From Capnocytophaga sp. oral taxon 338 str. F0234 (GTDB taxonomy: Bacteria; Bacteroidota; Bacteroidia; Flavobacteriales; Flavobacteriaceae), in assembly GCF_000192225.1 (NCBI RefSeq), contig NZ_GL872413.1:1316738-1380737 (forward strand): a stretch of DNA of 64,000 nucleotides, written 5' to 3'. The notes beneath the pieces are model-generated. The model did no database searches. It was not told the origin of the DNA and saw only the letters and a program-made list of their open reading frames with translations. Shown one piece after another: positions 1 through 9,960 of the stretch. The position numbers were made by a program, and so were the translations under genes. Position 1 is the first letter of the stretch; each line of letters begins with the position of its first letter.

Positions 1-1715
1 GCTTTCTGTTTTTCTAAGAGTTTACGTTTACGCGAGATGTCCCCTCCGTAACACTTGGCGGTAACGTCTTTGCGGAGGGCTTTAATAGTCTCGCGAGAGA
101 TAATTTTAGCCCCAATAGCTGCCTGAATAGGTATGTCAAACTGCTGACGCGGTATGAGCTCGCGCAACTTCTCACACATCTTTTTGCCTATATTATAAGC
201 ATTATCGGCGTGGATAAGGGCAGAGAGCGCATCTACCGACTGCGAGTTAATGAGGATATCCACCTTCACAAGGTTAGAAGCTCGCATCCCAATAGGTGAA
301 TAGTCAAAGGAGGCATACCCCTTGCTGACAGTCTTTAGGCGGTCGTAGAAGTCGAATACAATTTCGGCAAGTGGCATATCAAAGTTCAGTTCCACACGTT
401 CAGGGGTGAGGTAGTGCTGGTTAGTTATTTGTCCGCGTTTTTCAATACAGAGCGACATCACCTGTCCTATAAAATCCGATTTGGTGATGATGCTCGCCTT
501 GATATACGGCTCTTCCACACGGTCTAATTTCGACGGGTCGGGAAGGTCAGAAGGGTTATTTACGATAATCGCTTTTTCAGGTTCTTTCTTGGTAAAAGCG
601 TGGTAACTTACGTTGGGCACGGTGGTAATCACGGTCATACCAAACTCGCGTTCCAAGCGTTCTTGCACGATTTCTAAGTGTAACATTCCTAAGAATCCAC
701 AGCGGAAGCCAAAGCCCAAAGCGGCAGAACTTTCGGGGGTAAACACCAGCGAGGCATCGTTCAGTTGGAGTTTTTCCATCGAGGCGCGCAGTTCTTCGTA
801 ATCTTCGGTGTCTACCGGATAAATCCCTGCAAATACCATCGGTTTTACGTTCTCAAAACCGTCAATGGCTTCTTTGCAACCATCTACTGCCGAGGTAATC
901 GTATCACCTACCTTCACCTCACGCGCGTCCTTAATACCGGTGATAAGGTACCCCACATCGCCGGTGCCAATCACTTGCTTAGGCACTTGATTGAGCTTTA
1001 AGGTACCTACTTCGTCGGCATCGTAGATTTTGCCGTTGGACATAAACTTGATTTTCTGCCCTTTGCGTATTTCACCGTTCATCACCCGGAAGTAGGTTTC
1101 CACCCCGCGGAAAGAGTTGTATACCGAGTCGAATATCAACGCTTGTAGTGGTGCCTTAGGGTCGCCAGTAGGGGCAGGAATGCGCTCTATAATAGCCTCT
1201 AAAATTGCCTCTACGCCCAAACCTGTTTTACCACTGGCTGGGATAATCTCATCGGGCGAACAGCCCAGTAGGTCTACTATATCGTCTTTCACCTCTTCGG
1301 GGTTAGCACTGGGTAGGTCTATTTTGTTGAGTACGGGAATGATTTCAAGGTCGTTTTCGAGAGCCAAGTAGAGGTTAGAAATTGTCTGTGCTTGTATGCT
1401 TTGGGCAGCATCTACGATCAGGAGCGCCCCCTCGCAAGCAGCGATGGAGCGCGATACCTCGTAAGAGAAATCTACGTGACCGGGGGTATCGATAAGGTTG
1501 AGGATATACGTTTCGCCTTTGTACACATATTCCATTTGTATTGCGTGGCTCTTGATAGTGATACCGCGCTCCCGCTCCAAGTCCATATTGTCGAGCAATT
1601 GGTCTTGTTTTTCGCGTTCGGTTACGGTTTGGGTAAAGTCGAGCAAACGGTCGGCTAAGGTACTCTTCCCGTGGTCGATATGTGCAATAATGCAGAAATT
1701 ACGGATATTTTTCAT
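1..1715 (-). CDS. lepA: Elongation factor 4 (LepA), C-terminus outside the window
   Basis: LepA is a ribosome-bound translational GTPase that promotes back-translocation and assists ribosome biogenesis. The protein starts [20 protein letters not shown]; the P-loop AHIDHGKS lies at residues 11-18, as in EF-G-like GTPases. About 571 codons are present against roughly 598 for the family, so only the last 25-30 residues (the basic C-terminal tail) fall off the left edge. The reading frame is open throughout. A TAnnTTTG box sits about 40 bases upstream at 1756-1763. The many antisense ORFs over this gene are shadows. Confidence 0.97.
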   Translation of the reverse strand, partial: MKNIRNFCIIAHIDHGKSTLADRLLDFTQTVTEREKQDQLLDNMDLERERGITIKSHAIQMEYVYKGETYILNLIDTPGHVDFSYEVSRSIAACEGALLIVDAAQSIQAQTISNLYLALENDLEIIPVLNKIDLPSANPEEVKDDIVDLLGCSPDEIIPASGKTGLGVEAILEAIIERIPAPTGDPKAPLQALIFDSVYNSFRGVETYFRVMNGEIRKGQKIKFMSNGKIYDADEVGTLKLNQVPKQVIGTGDVGYLITGIKDAREVKVGDTITSAVDGCKEAIDGFENVKPMVFAGIYPVDTEDYEELRASMEKLQLNDASLVFTPESSAALGFGFRCGFLGMLHLEIVQERLEREFGMTVITTVPNVSYHAFTKKEPEKAIIVNNPSDLPDPSKLDRVEEPYIKASIITKSDFIGQVMSLCIEKRGQITNQHYLTPERVELNFDMPLAEIVFDFYDRLKTVSKGYASFDYSPIGMRASNLVKVDILINSQSVDALSALIHADNAYNIGKKMCEKLRELIPRQQFDIPIQAAIGAKIISRETIKALRKDVTAKCYGGDISRKRKLLEKQK

Positions 1716-1755
1716 TCGTTAGGGTATATATCGGTGTAAAAACACGTTTAAGGGG

Positions 1756-1763
1756 CAAAGATA
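1756..1763 (-). promoter_or_regulatory. -7 box for lepA
   Basis: TATCTTTG on the minus strand, an exact match to the Bacteroidota consensus TAnnTTTG, 41 bases before the lepA start. Confidence 0.7.
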
Positions 1764-1787
1764 CATTATTTTTTTGGATTATGCATA

Positions 1788-3570
1788 TTAGATAATGCCC
1801 ATTTTTTCCATAAGAAAAGTAGCATTTTTATTCTGGCAAATACCTTCCTTCAGGGTATAATCAAAATGTAATTCTCCTGCTATAATCTGGGATTCAAAAC
1901 ACTTGTTTTGCAGTATATCAGGGTACTTATTGCTAAGAGAACATACCTCTAAGTCATGGGTAGCAATGACACCTATTGCTTTAAGAGCTACCATTTTCTC
2001 TATAATCCTAAAGGTTCCCAACTGTTTATCTTCGGAATTAGTACCTCTGAGTAGTTCATCTAAGAGGACAAAACAAGGCGCTTCTTCGAGTTGTTCTATG
2101 ATGGATCGCAGGCGATTGATTTCAGCAAAAAAGTATGATTTTCCGTCATTTAAGGAATCAGAAAGGCGCATGGATACCAATAATTTCATAGGGTATACAG
2201 TAGCTTTCTTAGCGCATACAGGGAGCCCCATCATTGCCAGTAACATATTCACTCCAAGGGCTCTGAGGAAGGTACTTTTCCCGGACATATTGGAACCAGT
2301 GAGAATAACAAAACGATGTGAAGTGAAGGAAATGGTATTGCTTACACGCTCTTTGGCAGGTATCAAAGGATGTCCAAGGGATTCAAAAGAGAGTATTTGC
2401 TTATCATTGAGTGAGGGAAAAGCAAAGGAGGGATTATTATAGCTGAAGTTGGCAAAGCTATTAAGTACCTCTACCTCAGCAATCACAGAAAACCATGAGG
2501 CAATATGTTCAGCATATATTCTTTTCCAAGCAAGGAGCTTTCTGTAGGTGTGCAAATGATAGAAAGTAAAGCAATTCAAGGGGATAGAGACCAATATATT
2601 CCCCACATTGTCCAGATCATCCAAAAGGCGAGAAAGTTGGGAAATACTTTGGCTGGCACTTTGCGAGCGAGTAAGTAATTGTGCTCGTAAGCGCTGAAAT
2701 TGTACAGACCTTAAATGAGTTGCTTTCTCTATCTGAGTGATACTTCTTTTGAAAGCATATAGCAGATGATAGGTGTTTTCAAATCCAGGTTTGCTTTTTT
2801 GCATTTTCCCGATGAAGGAAAAAAATATGAATAGGTTTGTTACTGCTAATATTTTAAATATAGTTTTAAAAAACTCATATTCAAACATATATCCTACAAT
2901 AAGGCTAATGATGAGCAATAGAGGAGCCCCCCATACGAAGATTTGCAAGAGATGGGAAAAAAGGTTTTTCTTTCTTCATAGCCCATTGCTTTATTTGCTG
3001 GTAGAAATCCTTAGTATCCTCTATTAGAGTGGTGGTTGCCATAAACTCCTGTCGCCATCTAAGATGTTCTTCTTGAGAGAGTTCTTCAGTTGTGGCTTGC
3101 AAGGGAGCGATCTCTGATACTTCAGGATGCAAGAAGTGTTCAGCTAAGGCTTTACGTCCTAAAAAAGTATGAGTTCGATTGATATATTGATACAAAGAAT
3201 GTGTTCCAAAAATGTCCAAATCATAAGAATAGGGATGTGAATCATCCTGAAATTCCTTTCCATTTGCTGAGAAAAATTGATTTTTCTGTAAAAAATTTAT
3301 CTCATTTTGGTTAATAGTTATTTTTTGTTGAGCAATTTTACGCAGAAGGTTTGTATTTTTATGGATAGTTACTAAATAGAAAAATAATATGATTAAAAGT
3401 AAGGTTATTGTACCGAAAACCCATGAATTTTCTTTGAATATAAAATAAATGGCAGCTAAAGTACTCAGTGCTATTATCAGCCGTATTGTTCCTATAATAT
3501 GGGCTTTCTTAGCGAGTTGTTGCTCTGAGAGAGTGGCTTGTTCTAAAAGCTGTTGGTAAGTAGTAATCAT
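1788..3570 (-). pseudogene. MutS-like membrane ATPase, split by a +1 frameshift
   Basis: This is a MutS-domain-V family protein of the type with N-terminal membrane helices (about 600 aa), not the canonical MutS repair protein. The N-terminal part (ATG at 3570) has two hydrophobic helices near residues 25-75. The C-terminal part carries the Walker A motif GSNMSGKST and the Walker B/signature DELLRGTNSEDK. The two parts lie in different frames and overlap at 2905-2948. Removing one G from the six-G run (C6 on the plus strand, 2927-2932) joins them as LRMGAPLLLIISL and restores a full-length protein of about 599 aa. Codon use and motifs on both sides are intact, so decay is recent, phase-variable, or a sequence error. 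ATG at 3570 is preferred to the TTG at 3591. Confidence 0.8.
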
Positions 3571-3610
3571 TTTTAATAAATTGAATATCAATTGGTTATT
3601 TTATAAAAAG

Positions 3611-3640
3611 AAAAGCTATCCTTATGAGGGGATAGCTTTT
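3611..3640. terminator. Bidirectional hairpin terminator
   Basis: An 11-bp stem AAAAGCTATCC/GGATAGCTTTT with an 8-base loop is flanked by A-runs and T-runs. It lies just past the stop of the small secreted peptide gene on the minus strand. Confidence 0.7.
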
Positions 3641-3659
3641 TATTTTTGCAAAGGGAGTA

Positions 3660-3938
3660 CTAAGCAGTTTTCCTTCCTGCACAGCAAGAGCCTTTTTTAT
3701 CATCCTTTTTGCATTCTGTTTTCTTGTTCTTGTCATAACAAGTATTTTCAGATTTCTTATCTTTGCAGCAGGCTTCTTTTCCTTTACTGTCTTTGTGGCA
3801 AGCAACCCCATCCTTTTTGTTTTTGTTACAACAAGCTTGGGTAGTAGCCTTTTCAGGTTGTACTTGTGTGGTACGGTCTTGTGCATTCATAGCTATAGGA
3901 GCCATAGCCATAACTAATAGTAAAAACATCTGTTTCAT
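3660..3938 (-). CDS. Secreted Cys/Lys-rich small protein of unknown function
   Basis: About 92 aa. A Sec signal peptide (MKQMFLLLVMAMAPIAMNAQ) ends with a likely AQ cleavage site. The mature part of about 70 residues is extremely rich in Lys, Asp and Cys, with Cys in pairs and singles (ACC, ACH, ACC, TCY, ECK, SCC) separated by charged spacers such as NKNKKDG and KDDKKG. No family is recognised. The spaced Cys and His could bind metal or form disulfides; that is inference. A second ATG 12 bases upstream (3950) is equally possible. The -7 box at 3968-3975 and the terminator at 3611-3640 show it is a stand-alone transcript. Confidence 0.7.
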   Translation of the reverse strand: MKQMFLLLVMAMAPIAMNAQDRTTQVQPEKATTQACCNKNKKDGVACHKDSKGKEACCKDKKSENTCYDKNKKTECKKDDKKGSCCAGRKTA

Positions 3939-3967
3939 ACGTAATTGCATTAATTTGTTATTGGGTG

Positions 3968-3975
3968 CAAAGATA
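3968..3975 (-). promoter_or_regulatory. -7 box for the Cys/Lys-rich secreted protein
   Basis: TATCTTTG on the minus strand, 30 bases before the ATG at 3938 (18 before the ATG at 3950). Confidence 0.65.
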
Positions 3976-4097
3976 TAAAAAATAACGATATAAAAGTATT
4001 TTTTTATTATTTTAACATTTTTATATAGATAAGGTTATATTATATGTAAAAAATAAGTGTCTTTTGAATTAGGTATATATAATTCAAAAAAATAATG

Positions 4098-4105
4098 TAA
4101 TTTTG
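4098..4105 (+). promoter_or_regulatory. -7 box for the M48 protease gene
   Basis: TAATTTTG matches TAnnTTTG. It overlaps a possible start at 4103, which therefore cannot be the translation start; the ATG at 4133 is used instead. Confidence 0.6.
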
Positions 4106-4132
4106 CCTCGTGATTTATCTAAAGTAAAGAAT

Positions 4133-4939
4133 ATGAAAAAAATAGTATTTGCAGGGTTATTATTAGTACTTTCAGCTTGTAAGACAAATCCTTTTACAGG
4201 AAAGCAAACTTTGAATTTTATGCCTAACAGTTCAATTTTTCCTACTTCATTTAGTCAATATAATCAGTTTCTTTCTTCTAATAAGGTGATTAAAGGAACT
4301 CCAGAGGCTCAAATGATAAAACGAGTGGGAGAGCGTATTGCAAAGGCATCCCAGTTATGGTTGGATAGGAATGGTTATAAGAATTATTTAAAGGATTATC
4401 GTTGGGAATATAACTTAGTAGATAGTAAGGAACTCAATGCTTGGTGTATGCCAGGTGGAAAAATAGTTTTCTATACAGGGATCCTTCCTATAGCTAAGAA
4501 TGAACGTGGTGTTGCGGTGATTATGGGGCATGAAGTAGCGCATGCTTTAGCTGACCATGGAGCACAACGTATGAGTGCATCTACACTCCAACAAATAGGA
4601 GCACTTGCAGGAAATGTCCTATTGAGTAATAGTAAGTATCTCAATGAGTTCAATACTGCTTATGGTATAGGCACGCAGGTGGGTGTAATGCTCCCCTTTA
4701 GTAGGAGTCAGGAAAGTGAAGCTGATGCTATAGGCTTACAAATTATGGCTTTAGCAGGTTATGACCCTGATGAAGGTTACAGGTTATGGGAACGTATGAG
4801 TGCAGCCTCTGGGGGAGGAAACTCTAATTCCTTGCTCAGTACCCACCCTTCCAATGCTTCTCGAATTGCACATTTGAAAGAGCTTGCCCCTAAGGTGAAA
4901 GCAGAAGCTAAAAAGTATGGAATTACCCGATTTGAATAG
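4133..4939 (+). CDS. M48 family metallopeptidase lipoprotein
   Basis: A zinc-dependent endopeptidase of the M48 (Oma1/LoiP/BepA-like) family. The first 17 residues form a lipoprotein signal (MKKIVFAGLLLVLSAC) with a lipobox LSAC, so the mature enzyme should be anchored in the envelope facing the periplasm. The zinc motif HEVAH is visible mid-protein and the third ligand lies in ESEAD, both as expected. The family role is quality control of misfolded outer membrane proteins. At 268 aa it is a single-domain member without TPR repeats. It is a single-gene unit ending at the hairpin at 4946-4987, convergent with the next gene. Confidence 0.92.
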   Translation: MKKIVFAGLLLVLSACKTNPFTGKQTLNFMPNSSIFPTSFSQYNQFLSSNKVIKGTPEAQMIKRVGERIAKASQLWLDRNGYKNYLKDYRWEYNLVDSKELNAWCMPGGKIVFYTGILPIAKNERGVAVIMGHEVAHALADHGAQRMSASTLQQIGALAGNVLLSNSKYLNEFNTAYGIGTQVGVMLPFSRSQESEADAIGLQIMALAGYDPDEGYRLWERMSAASGGGNSNSLLSTHPSNASRIAHLKELAPKVKAEAKKYGITRFE

Positions 4940-4945
4940 AGGATA

Positions 4946-4987
4946 AAGAAGAGTCTCTGGTTGATGCCAAAGACTCTTTCTTTTTTT
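4946..4987. terminator. Hairpin terminator between convergent genes
   Basis: Inverted repeat AAGAGTCT...AGACTCTT followed by a T-run (4979-4987) lies between the M48 gene and the convergent 595-aa gene. Confidence 0.7.
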
Positions 4988-6773
4988 ATTCTTTAAGCAA
5001 TTGGCTTTGAATACCTCTTCTTGCGAGCTCTTTCTGTAGCTCCTTTATTTTCTTAGTAATTGCTTCTTCTGTATCGGACAAAACAAAAAGGTTGGAGAGA
5101 AATCGGTATTCTGAGGAGGTTTTTCCATTTCGGCTAATGATTTTCATCTTCCCTATTAGCCCATTTTGTCCTCTTTCTCCTATAGAGAACAGTACATTGT
5201 GAATATCATAAATGGGATAACGTTTCCCAATGAAGTTGTTGATACGTAAGGTGTTTTCCTCCAGAATAAAAGGATCTGTATTGAAATTAAATTTCTTTAG
5301 TAAAAAATAAGTACTCAGCCCAATGACTACAACGATAAGGAGTATCCATAATAGGTCTGAAGAGAACTTGTCAGCAAGTTGGGTTTTTGCCTTAAAAAGT
5401 ACTTGGTAGTTGGCAGGGACAAATATTCCCTCATTAATCATTTTTTCCACTTTAGAAGAGTAAAAAAAGCCTTCTTTTTCTGTACGGGCGTTAAAAGTCT
5501 CTTTATTAGTTATTCTATAAACGCCTTCTTTTATTCCTTGTCTGATGCCATTATAATCCAAAAAATACCATTCGTTTCCTTTCTGCCATATAGGCAAATT
5601 GCCTGCTTCCTCCCACTTATGCCAGGTGCCTTTTGCTTGTGTCTGCAACATACAGACTTTGGTAGTGTAGGATTTGAGTCCTGGATTTCTTCTACGTCCC
5701 CATTTTTCATCCGATAAAAAGAAGAGTAAGTCCTCTCCATTGGAAAAGTAACCTTCCTCAATTTCTTTGTAATTTTTGAAGACATTTTCTGAGGAAGCCT
5801 TTCTGGCTTTCTTATTTTCATTATCATAGAAATACACACCATTCTTATTGGTGAAAAATACGTGTTCACTATAAGTATCACTCAAAGTTAGTAGGTGGTA
5901 AGGAGAGGTATCAGGATTGAGATCTTTCCCATCTATGAATATCTTTCCTCCATTGAGAGAGTAGAGAATCTCAAAACTTCCCCATGAGGAGAAGCTACCT
6001 GTAACAAGGTCATTCCTATAAGGAATATCGAGTAATTTGGTTTTGTAGAATACTTGTTTCCCGTTCGAAAAGTAATGAGAATCACTGGTGGATGTAATAG
6101 AATGTTTGAGTTTATCTTGATAATCTTTTAGAGATACGATAGGGAAAAGAGAATCCTTAGCGCCCTCTATCCTCTCACCTTGGTAATAGAAAGAGGAACC
6201 ATCGGTAGATATGAAAGGAGAACTCTTTATGGAAAAGAACTTACGTCCATCATCTGCCATTAACTTTATTGGATGATAGTAATAGGTTGGTTTTTTGTTT
6301 AAATGAAGTATATATAAGATCTGCCCTATGATACTTGAAATGGCGAAGGATTCTTTACTTTCTGTATTCCAAGCACAATAATAAGTCATTTTTCCATCTG
6401 TGAAAAGATCATTTCCAAGAGAGGTGATAGGTGTTCTTAGGTGAGGAATTATTTCGTCTCCACAGAAAACATGTGATTTGTCCCAGCCTATCTGTCTGGC
6501 ATTATTATTCTGAGAGAACACTTCAAAAGTAAGGGGATCCGCCTCTGGAATCTCAACATGACCACTTCCTGGTATGGCGACATATATTTTCCCTTTATAA
6601 TTATAAAAATTGGAGACTCCAATGCGATGGTTATCTATATTTCTTTCTAAAGAATAATCCTTATCAGAAATGCTACTGAATAAAAGTAATAAAGAAAGGA
6701 CAATGATCCCTACTAAGGAAATCATCACTATGCGAGAGAGGAGTATCATGTTCGGTCTTACATCCTTTACCAT
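4986..6773 (-). CDS. DKNYY-like repeat protein with two membrane segments
   Basis: 595 aa. A membrane helix lies near residues 10-32 and a second near 480-505 (LLWILLIVVVIGLSTYFLL). The long stretch between them holds many short imperfect repeats of the DKNYY type, for example DKSHVFCGDEII, DGKMTYYC, NGKQVFYK and NKNGVYFYD; in that family these report or bind unknown ligands. The last 90 residues, after the second helix, look like a small PH-like domain with a charged tail. The central part should face the periplasm, by topology inference. Transcribed alone from the -7 box at 6791-6798. Function unknown. Confidence 0.75.
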   Translation of the reverse strand: MVKDVRPNMILLSRIVMISLVGIIVLSLLLLFSSISDKDYSLERNIDNHRIGVSNFYNYKGKIYVAIPGSGHVEIPEADPLTFEVFSQNNNARQIGWDKSHVFCGDEIIPHLRTPITSLGNDLFTDGKMTYYCAWNTESKESFAISSIIGQILYILHLNKKPTYYYHPIKLMADDGRKFFSIKSSPFISTDGSSFYYQGERIEGAKDSLFPIVSLKDYQDKLKHSITSTSDSHYFSNGKQVFYKTKLLDIPYRNDLVTGSFSSWGSFEILYSLNGGKIFIDGKDLNPDTSPYHLLTLSDTYSEHVFFTNKNGVYFYDNENKKARKASSENVFKNYKEIEEGYFSNGEDLLFFLSDEKWGRRRNPGLKSYTTKVCMLQTQAKGTWHKWEEAGNLPIWQKGNEWYFLDYNGIRQGIKEGVYRITNKETFNARTEKEGFFYSSKVEKMINEGIFVPANYQVLFKAKTQLADKFSSDLLWILLIVVVIGLSTYFLLKKFNFNTDPFILEENTLRINNFIGKRYPIYDIHNVLFSIGERGQNGLIGKMKIISRNGKTSSEYRFLSNLFVLSDTEEAITKKIKELQKELARRGIQSQLLKE

Positions 6774-6790
6774 ATTTGAAATATTTTTTG

Positions 6791-6798
6791 CAAAGATA
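6791..6798 (-). promoter_or_regulatory. -7 box for the DKNYY-like gene
   Basis: TATCTTTG on the minus strand, 18 bases before the start at 6773; part of a divergent promoter pair with tex. Confidence 0.7.
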
Positions 6799-6819
6799 CT
6801 ATTTTTCTCCTTGTTTTAC

Positions 6820-6827
6820 TATCTTTG
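6820..6827 (+). promoter_or_regulatory. -7 box for tex; decides its start
   Basis: TATCTTTG, 19 bases before the ATG at 6846. It overlaps the longer ORF start at 6825, which is therefore ruled out. Confidence 0.75.
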
Positions 6828-6845
6828 TGCCTTATTTTTTCAAGT

Positions 6846-8969
6846 ATGACAAATATTCAATTTATTAAGAGTCAAACACAACTTACTGAGAAGTCCATTG
6901 AAAACACTTTGGCATTACTCTCTGAGGGTTGTACAATTCCTTTTATAGCACGTTATCGTAAGGATAGAACAGGAAACTTAGATGAAGTAGCTATTGAGAA
7001 TATAGCTAAGGCACAAGTCGAGTATGAGAATATAGGTAAGCGTAAGGAGACTATCCTGACAAGTATTGAGGAGCAAGGAAAACTCTCTAAGGAACTTCGC
7101 AAGCGTATAGAAGATTCCTTTGTGTTGAGTGAATTGGAGGATCTGTACCTGCCTTATAAGAAAAAACGTAAAACAAAGGTTGATGTAGCCAAGGAGAATG
7201 GATTAGAACCTTTAGCTAAACAGCTGATGAGTCAGCGAGTAGTTGATTTAGAACAACTGGCTTCTCATTATCTCTCAGATAAAATAACTACTGAAGAAGA
7301 GGCACTACAAGGAGCCTCAGATATTATAGCCGAATGGATTAATGAAAACATGTATGTACGAGGTACCCTACGCAGAATTTTTCATAGGAAAGCCCTTATC
7401 TGTACAGAGGTAGCCAAGGGAAAAAAGGATGAAGAAGAGGCACAAAAGTATGCGCAATATTTTGATTGGAGTGAGGTGCTTAGCAAAGCTCCTTCTCATA
7501 GAATATTGGCTATGCTCCGTGCTGAAAAAGAAGGATTTATTAAAATGAAAGTGCAGGTGAATCAAGAGGATACACTGCCTTTTATAGAAAAGACTATTAT
7601 CAAGAGTGATGGGGAAATAGCTGATTTTCTTAAGAGAACTATTAAAGATAGCTATAAGCGACTTTTAGAACCTTCTATCTCCAACGAAACTCTACAGGAA
7701 GCCAAAGACAAAGCAGATGCTAAGGCAATTACTGTATTTGCAGAGAATCTCTCTCAACTTCTCTTGGCTTCTCCTTTGGGAGAAAAGCGCATTCTTGCCA
7801 TTGATCCAGGATTTCGTACAGGATGTAAGGTAGTATGCTTGGATGAGAAAGGTGATTTGCTCCATAATGAGACTATTTACCCTCATGCCCCTCAGTATGA
7901 AGTAACCTTAGCAATGAAGAAAATACGTGCTATGGTAGAACAATATGCTATAGAAGCCATTAGTATAGGTAATGGGACTGCTTCAAGAGAAACAGAGGAT
8001 TTTATTAAAAAGATTGTTTTTCCACATCCAGTGCAAGTTTTTGTGGTAAGTGAGGCAGGAGCTTCAGTGTATTCAGCCTCTAAGATTGCTCGAGAGGAGT
8101 TCCCTTCCTATGATGTGACCGTACGTGGGGCTGTTTCTATTGGTCGTCGTTTGTCCGATCCTCTTGCTGAATTGGTAAAGATAGAGCCTAAAAGCATAGG
8201 GGTAGGGCAATACCAACATGATGTGAACCCCTCTTTACTCAAAGAAGAGCTGGATGCTACAGTGATTCGTTGTGTGAATAAGGTAGGAGTGAATCTCAAT
8301 ACCGCTAGTAAGTCTCTTCTTAGTTATGTATCAGGCATAGGGGAGAAAATGGCAGAGAATATTGTGGAGTATCGTTCAGCCCATGGAGCTTTTACCAAGC
8401 GTGAAGACCTAAAAAAGGTGCCTCGCTTAGGGGATAAGGTATACCAACAATCGGTAGCCTTTTTACGAGTACAGCATAGTGATAACCCTTTGGATAATTC
8501 TGCCGTACATCCTGAAGTTTATCCTATTATTAAGCAAATGGCAAAAGATCTGGGAATCTCTCTTAAGGAACTTATTGGAAATAAGAAGGCTATTTCCAGC
8601 ATAGATATTAGTAAATATGAAAGGGAAGAAGTAGGGAAATTGTACCTTAAGGATGTATTAAAGGAATTAGAAAAACCAGGTCTTGACCCCAGACAAACTG
8701 CTAAGGTGTTTGAATTTGACTCTCATGTCAAGAATTTTGACGATGTACAAGTAGGCATGGTACTCAATGGGATTGTTAATAATATCACTGCTTTTGGATG
8801 CTTTGTGGATATAGGAATTAAAGAAAGTGGTTTGGTACATATTTCACAGCTTAAGGATGGTTATGTATCCAATGTGAATGAAGTGGTAAAACTCCATGAA
8901 CAGGTGAGGGTAAAAGTAGTAGAAGTGGATACAGTTCGCAGACGTATATCCCTGAGTATGGTACTATAA
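6846..8969 (+). CDS. tex: Tex family RNA-binding transcription accessory protein
   Basis: Tex is a conserved cytoplasmic nucleic-acid-binding protein related to eukaryotic Spt6. Order of domains: an N-terminal helical Tex region, a YqgF/RNase H-like domain starting near residue 315 (LAIDPGFRTGCKVV), helix-hairpin-helix segments (VSGIGEKMAENIVEYR) and a C-terminal S1 RNA-binding domain from about residue 635 (VGMVLNGIVNNITAFGCFV). Its 707 aa is the normal family length. The start at 6846 is set by the -7 box at 6820-6827. Monocistronic, with about 180 bases of non-coding DNA after it. Confidence 0.95.
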   Translation: MTNIQFIKSQTQLTEKSIENTLALLSEGCTIPFIARYRKDRTGNLDEVAIENIAKAQVEYENIGKRKETILTSIEEQGKLSKELRKRIEDSFVLSELEDLYLPYKKKRKTKVDVAKENGLEPLAKQLMSQRVVDLEQLASHYLSDKITTEEEALQGASDIIAEWINENMYVRGTLRRIFHRKALICTEVAKGKKDEEEAQKYAQYFDWSEVLSKAPSHRILAMLRAEKEGFIKMKVQVNQEDTLPFIEKTIIKSDGEIADFLKRTIKDSYKRLLEPSISNETLQEAKDKADAKAITVFAENLSQLLLASPLGEKRILAIDPGFRTGCKVVCLDEKGDLLHNETIYPHAPQYEVTLAMKKIRAMVEQYAIEAISIGNGTASRETEDFIKKIVFPHPVQVFVVSEAGASVYSASKIAREEFPSYDVTVRGAVSIGRRLSDPLAELVKIEPKSIGVGQYQHDVNPSLLKEELDATVIRCVNKVGVNLNTASKSLLSYVSGIGEKMAENIVEYRSAHGAFTKREDLKKVPRLGDKVYQQSVAFLRVQHSDNPLDNSAVHPEVYPIIKQMAKDLGISLKELIGNKKAISSIDISKYEREEVGKLYLKDVLKELEKPGLDPRQTAKVFEFDSHVKNFDDVQVGMVLNGIVNNITAFGCFVDIGIKESGLVHISQLKDGYVSNVNEVVKLHEQVRVKVVEVDTVRRRISLSMVL

Positions 8970-9088
8970 TTTGAATTATAGAATGAATGCTTATTGATAA
9001 AATGGGAAAGCTGCTATATTATGGAAGTAAGTTGCTTTGAAAAATGAAATAATGGCTGTTCTCTATTGGGGAAATATAATAATTTTTG

Positions 9089-9096
9089 TATATTTG
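9089..9096 (+). promoter_or_regulatory. -7 box for the RraB-like gene
   Basis: TATATTTG matches TAnnTTTG, 57 bases before the start at 9154. Confidence 0.55.
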
Positions 9097-9153
9097 TCCC
9101 CGAAAAGTGAGAAATCTGTCACTAGATAAAATGATTATTAAAAATACTGTATC

Positions 9154-9939
9154 ATGAATCAGAAACAAACTCCTGAAATTCCTCAAAATTGGGATTTCTT
9201 TATGTGTAGAATAGAGAATAAGCCTGCTTCTATACGTACTAATCTAGGCTTGTATAATGTAGCACCTCTTGAGGGGTACACTCATCGCCTGCAATTCTAT
9301 ATAGAGATGAAGCATCCTACTTCTGAGGGGCTTTCCTCCAACGAAGAATATCCTATTCTCTGCGATATTGAGGATGCTATCTGTGAGAGTGCAGAGGGAG
9401 AAGGGGCCATAATGGTATCAGCTATAAAGAATGATGGCTTTTTGGAATTATGGTTCTATAGTCATGAAACAGAGATATTAGCAAAGGTATGCCAGGAGGC
9501 TTTATCTTCCTTTGAAGGTTATCACTGTGGATATAATCAAGCAGAAGATCCTCAGTGGGATGCTTATTTTGACTTTCTATATCCTGACCCCTATTCCTAC
9601 CAAGCTATACAAAATAGAAAAGTTATCATGCAGTTAGAGCAAAATGGAGATAAGCTTGAAGTGCCTCGTGAGATAGATCATTTTATCTATTTCAAGACAG
9701 CAGAGCAGCAGCAGGGATTTGCCAAAGAAGCCCAAGAAAAAGGTTTTACAGTGCTTCTTAATGATGAGGAAGATGCAAGAACAAGAGCAGCAGAGGGACA
9801 AGCTTATCCATATACAGTGCAAGCCACTGGTAAGGATAGCCCAGAGAATATTAATAATATTGTATGGGATATTATGGACCTGGCAGAACCTTTTGAAGGA
9901 GATTATGACGGTTGGGGATGTCCCAATGTATTGGAATAA
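9154..9939 (+). CDS. DUF695 / RraB-like protein
   Basis: 261 aa, two parts. The N-terminal half (about 1-135) starts with PQNWDFFMCRIENKPASIRTN and resembles DUF695. The C-terminal half (about 150-261) contains DHFIYFKTAEQQQGFAKEAQ and ends ...EGDYDGWGCPNVLE, like the RraB (regulator of RNase E activity) fold family. In gamma-proteobacteria RraB inhibits RNase E; whether this protein touches an RNase here is unknown. Very acidic and likely cytoplasmic. The next small membrane gene starts within 25 bases and may be co-transcribed. Confidence 0.82.
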   Translation: MNQKQTPEIPQNWDFFMCRIENKPASIRTNLGLYNVAPLEGYTHRLQFYIEMKHPTSEGLSSNEEYPILCDIEDAICESAEGEGAIMVSAIKNDGFLELWFYSHETEILAKVCQEALSSFEGYHCGYNQAEDPQWDAYFDFLYPDPYSYQAIQNRKVIMQLEQNGDKLEVPREIDHFIYFKTAEQQQGFAKEAQEKGFTVLLNDEEDARTRAAEGQAYPYTVQATGKDSPENINNIVWDIMDLAEPFEGDYDGWGCPNVLE

Positions 9940-9960
9940 TTCTCCTTGATAAAAACATGC

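Noticed and set aside
613..1722. Several plus-strand ORFs of 60-90 codons
   Set aside because: They are antisense to lepA, whose frame is unbroken and motif-rich.
3596..3886. Second ORF overlapping the Cys/Lys-rich peptide on the minus strand
   Set aside because: Same DNA in another frame; no signal peptide, and it runs through the terminator hairpin.
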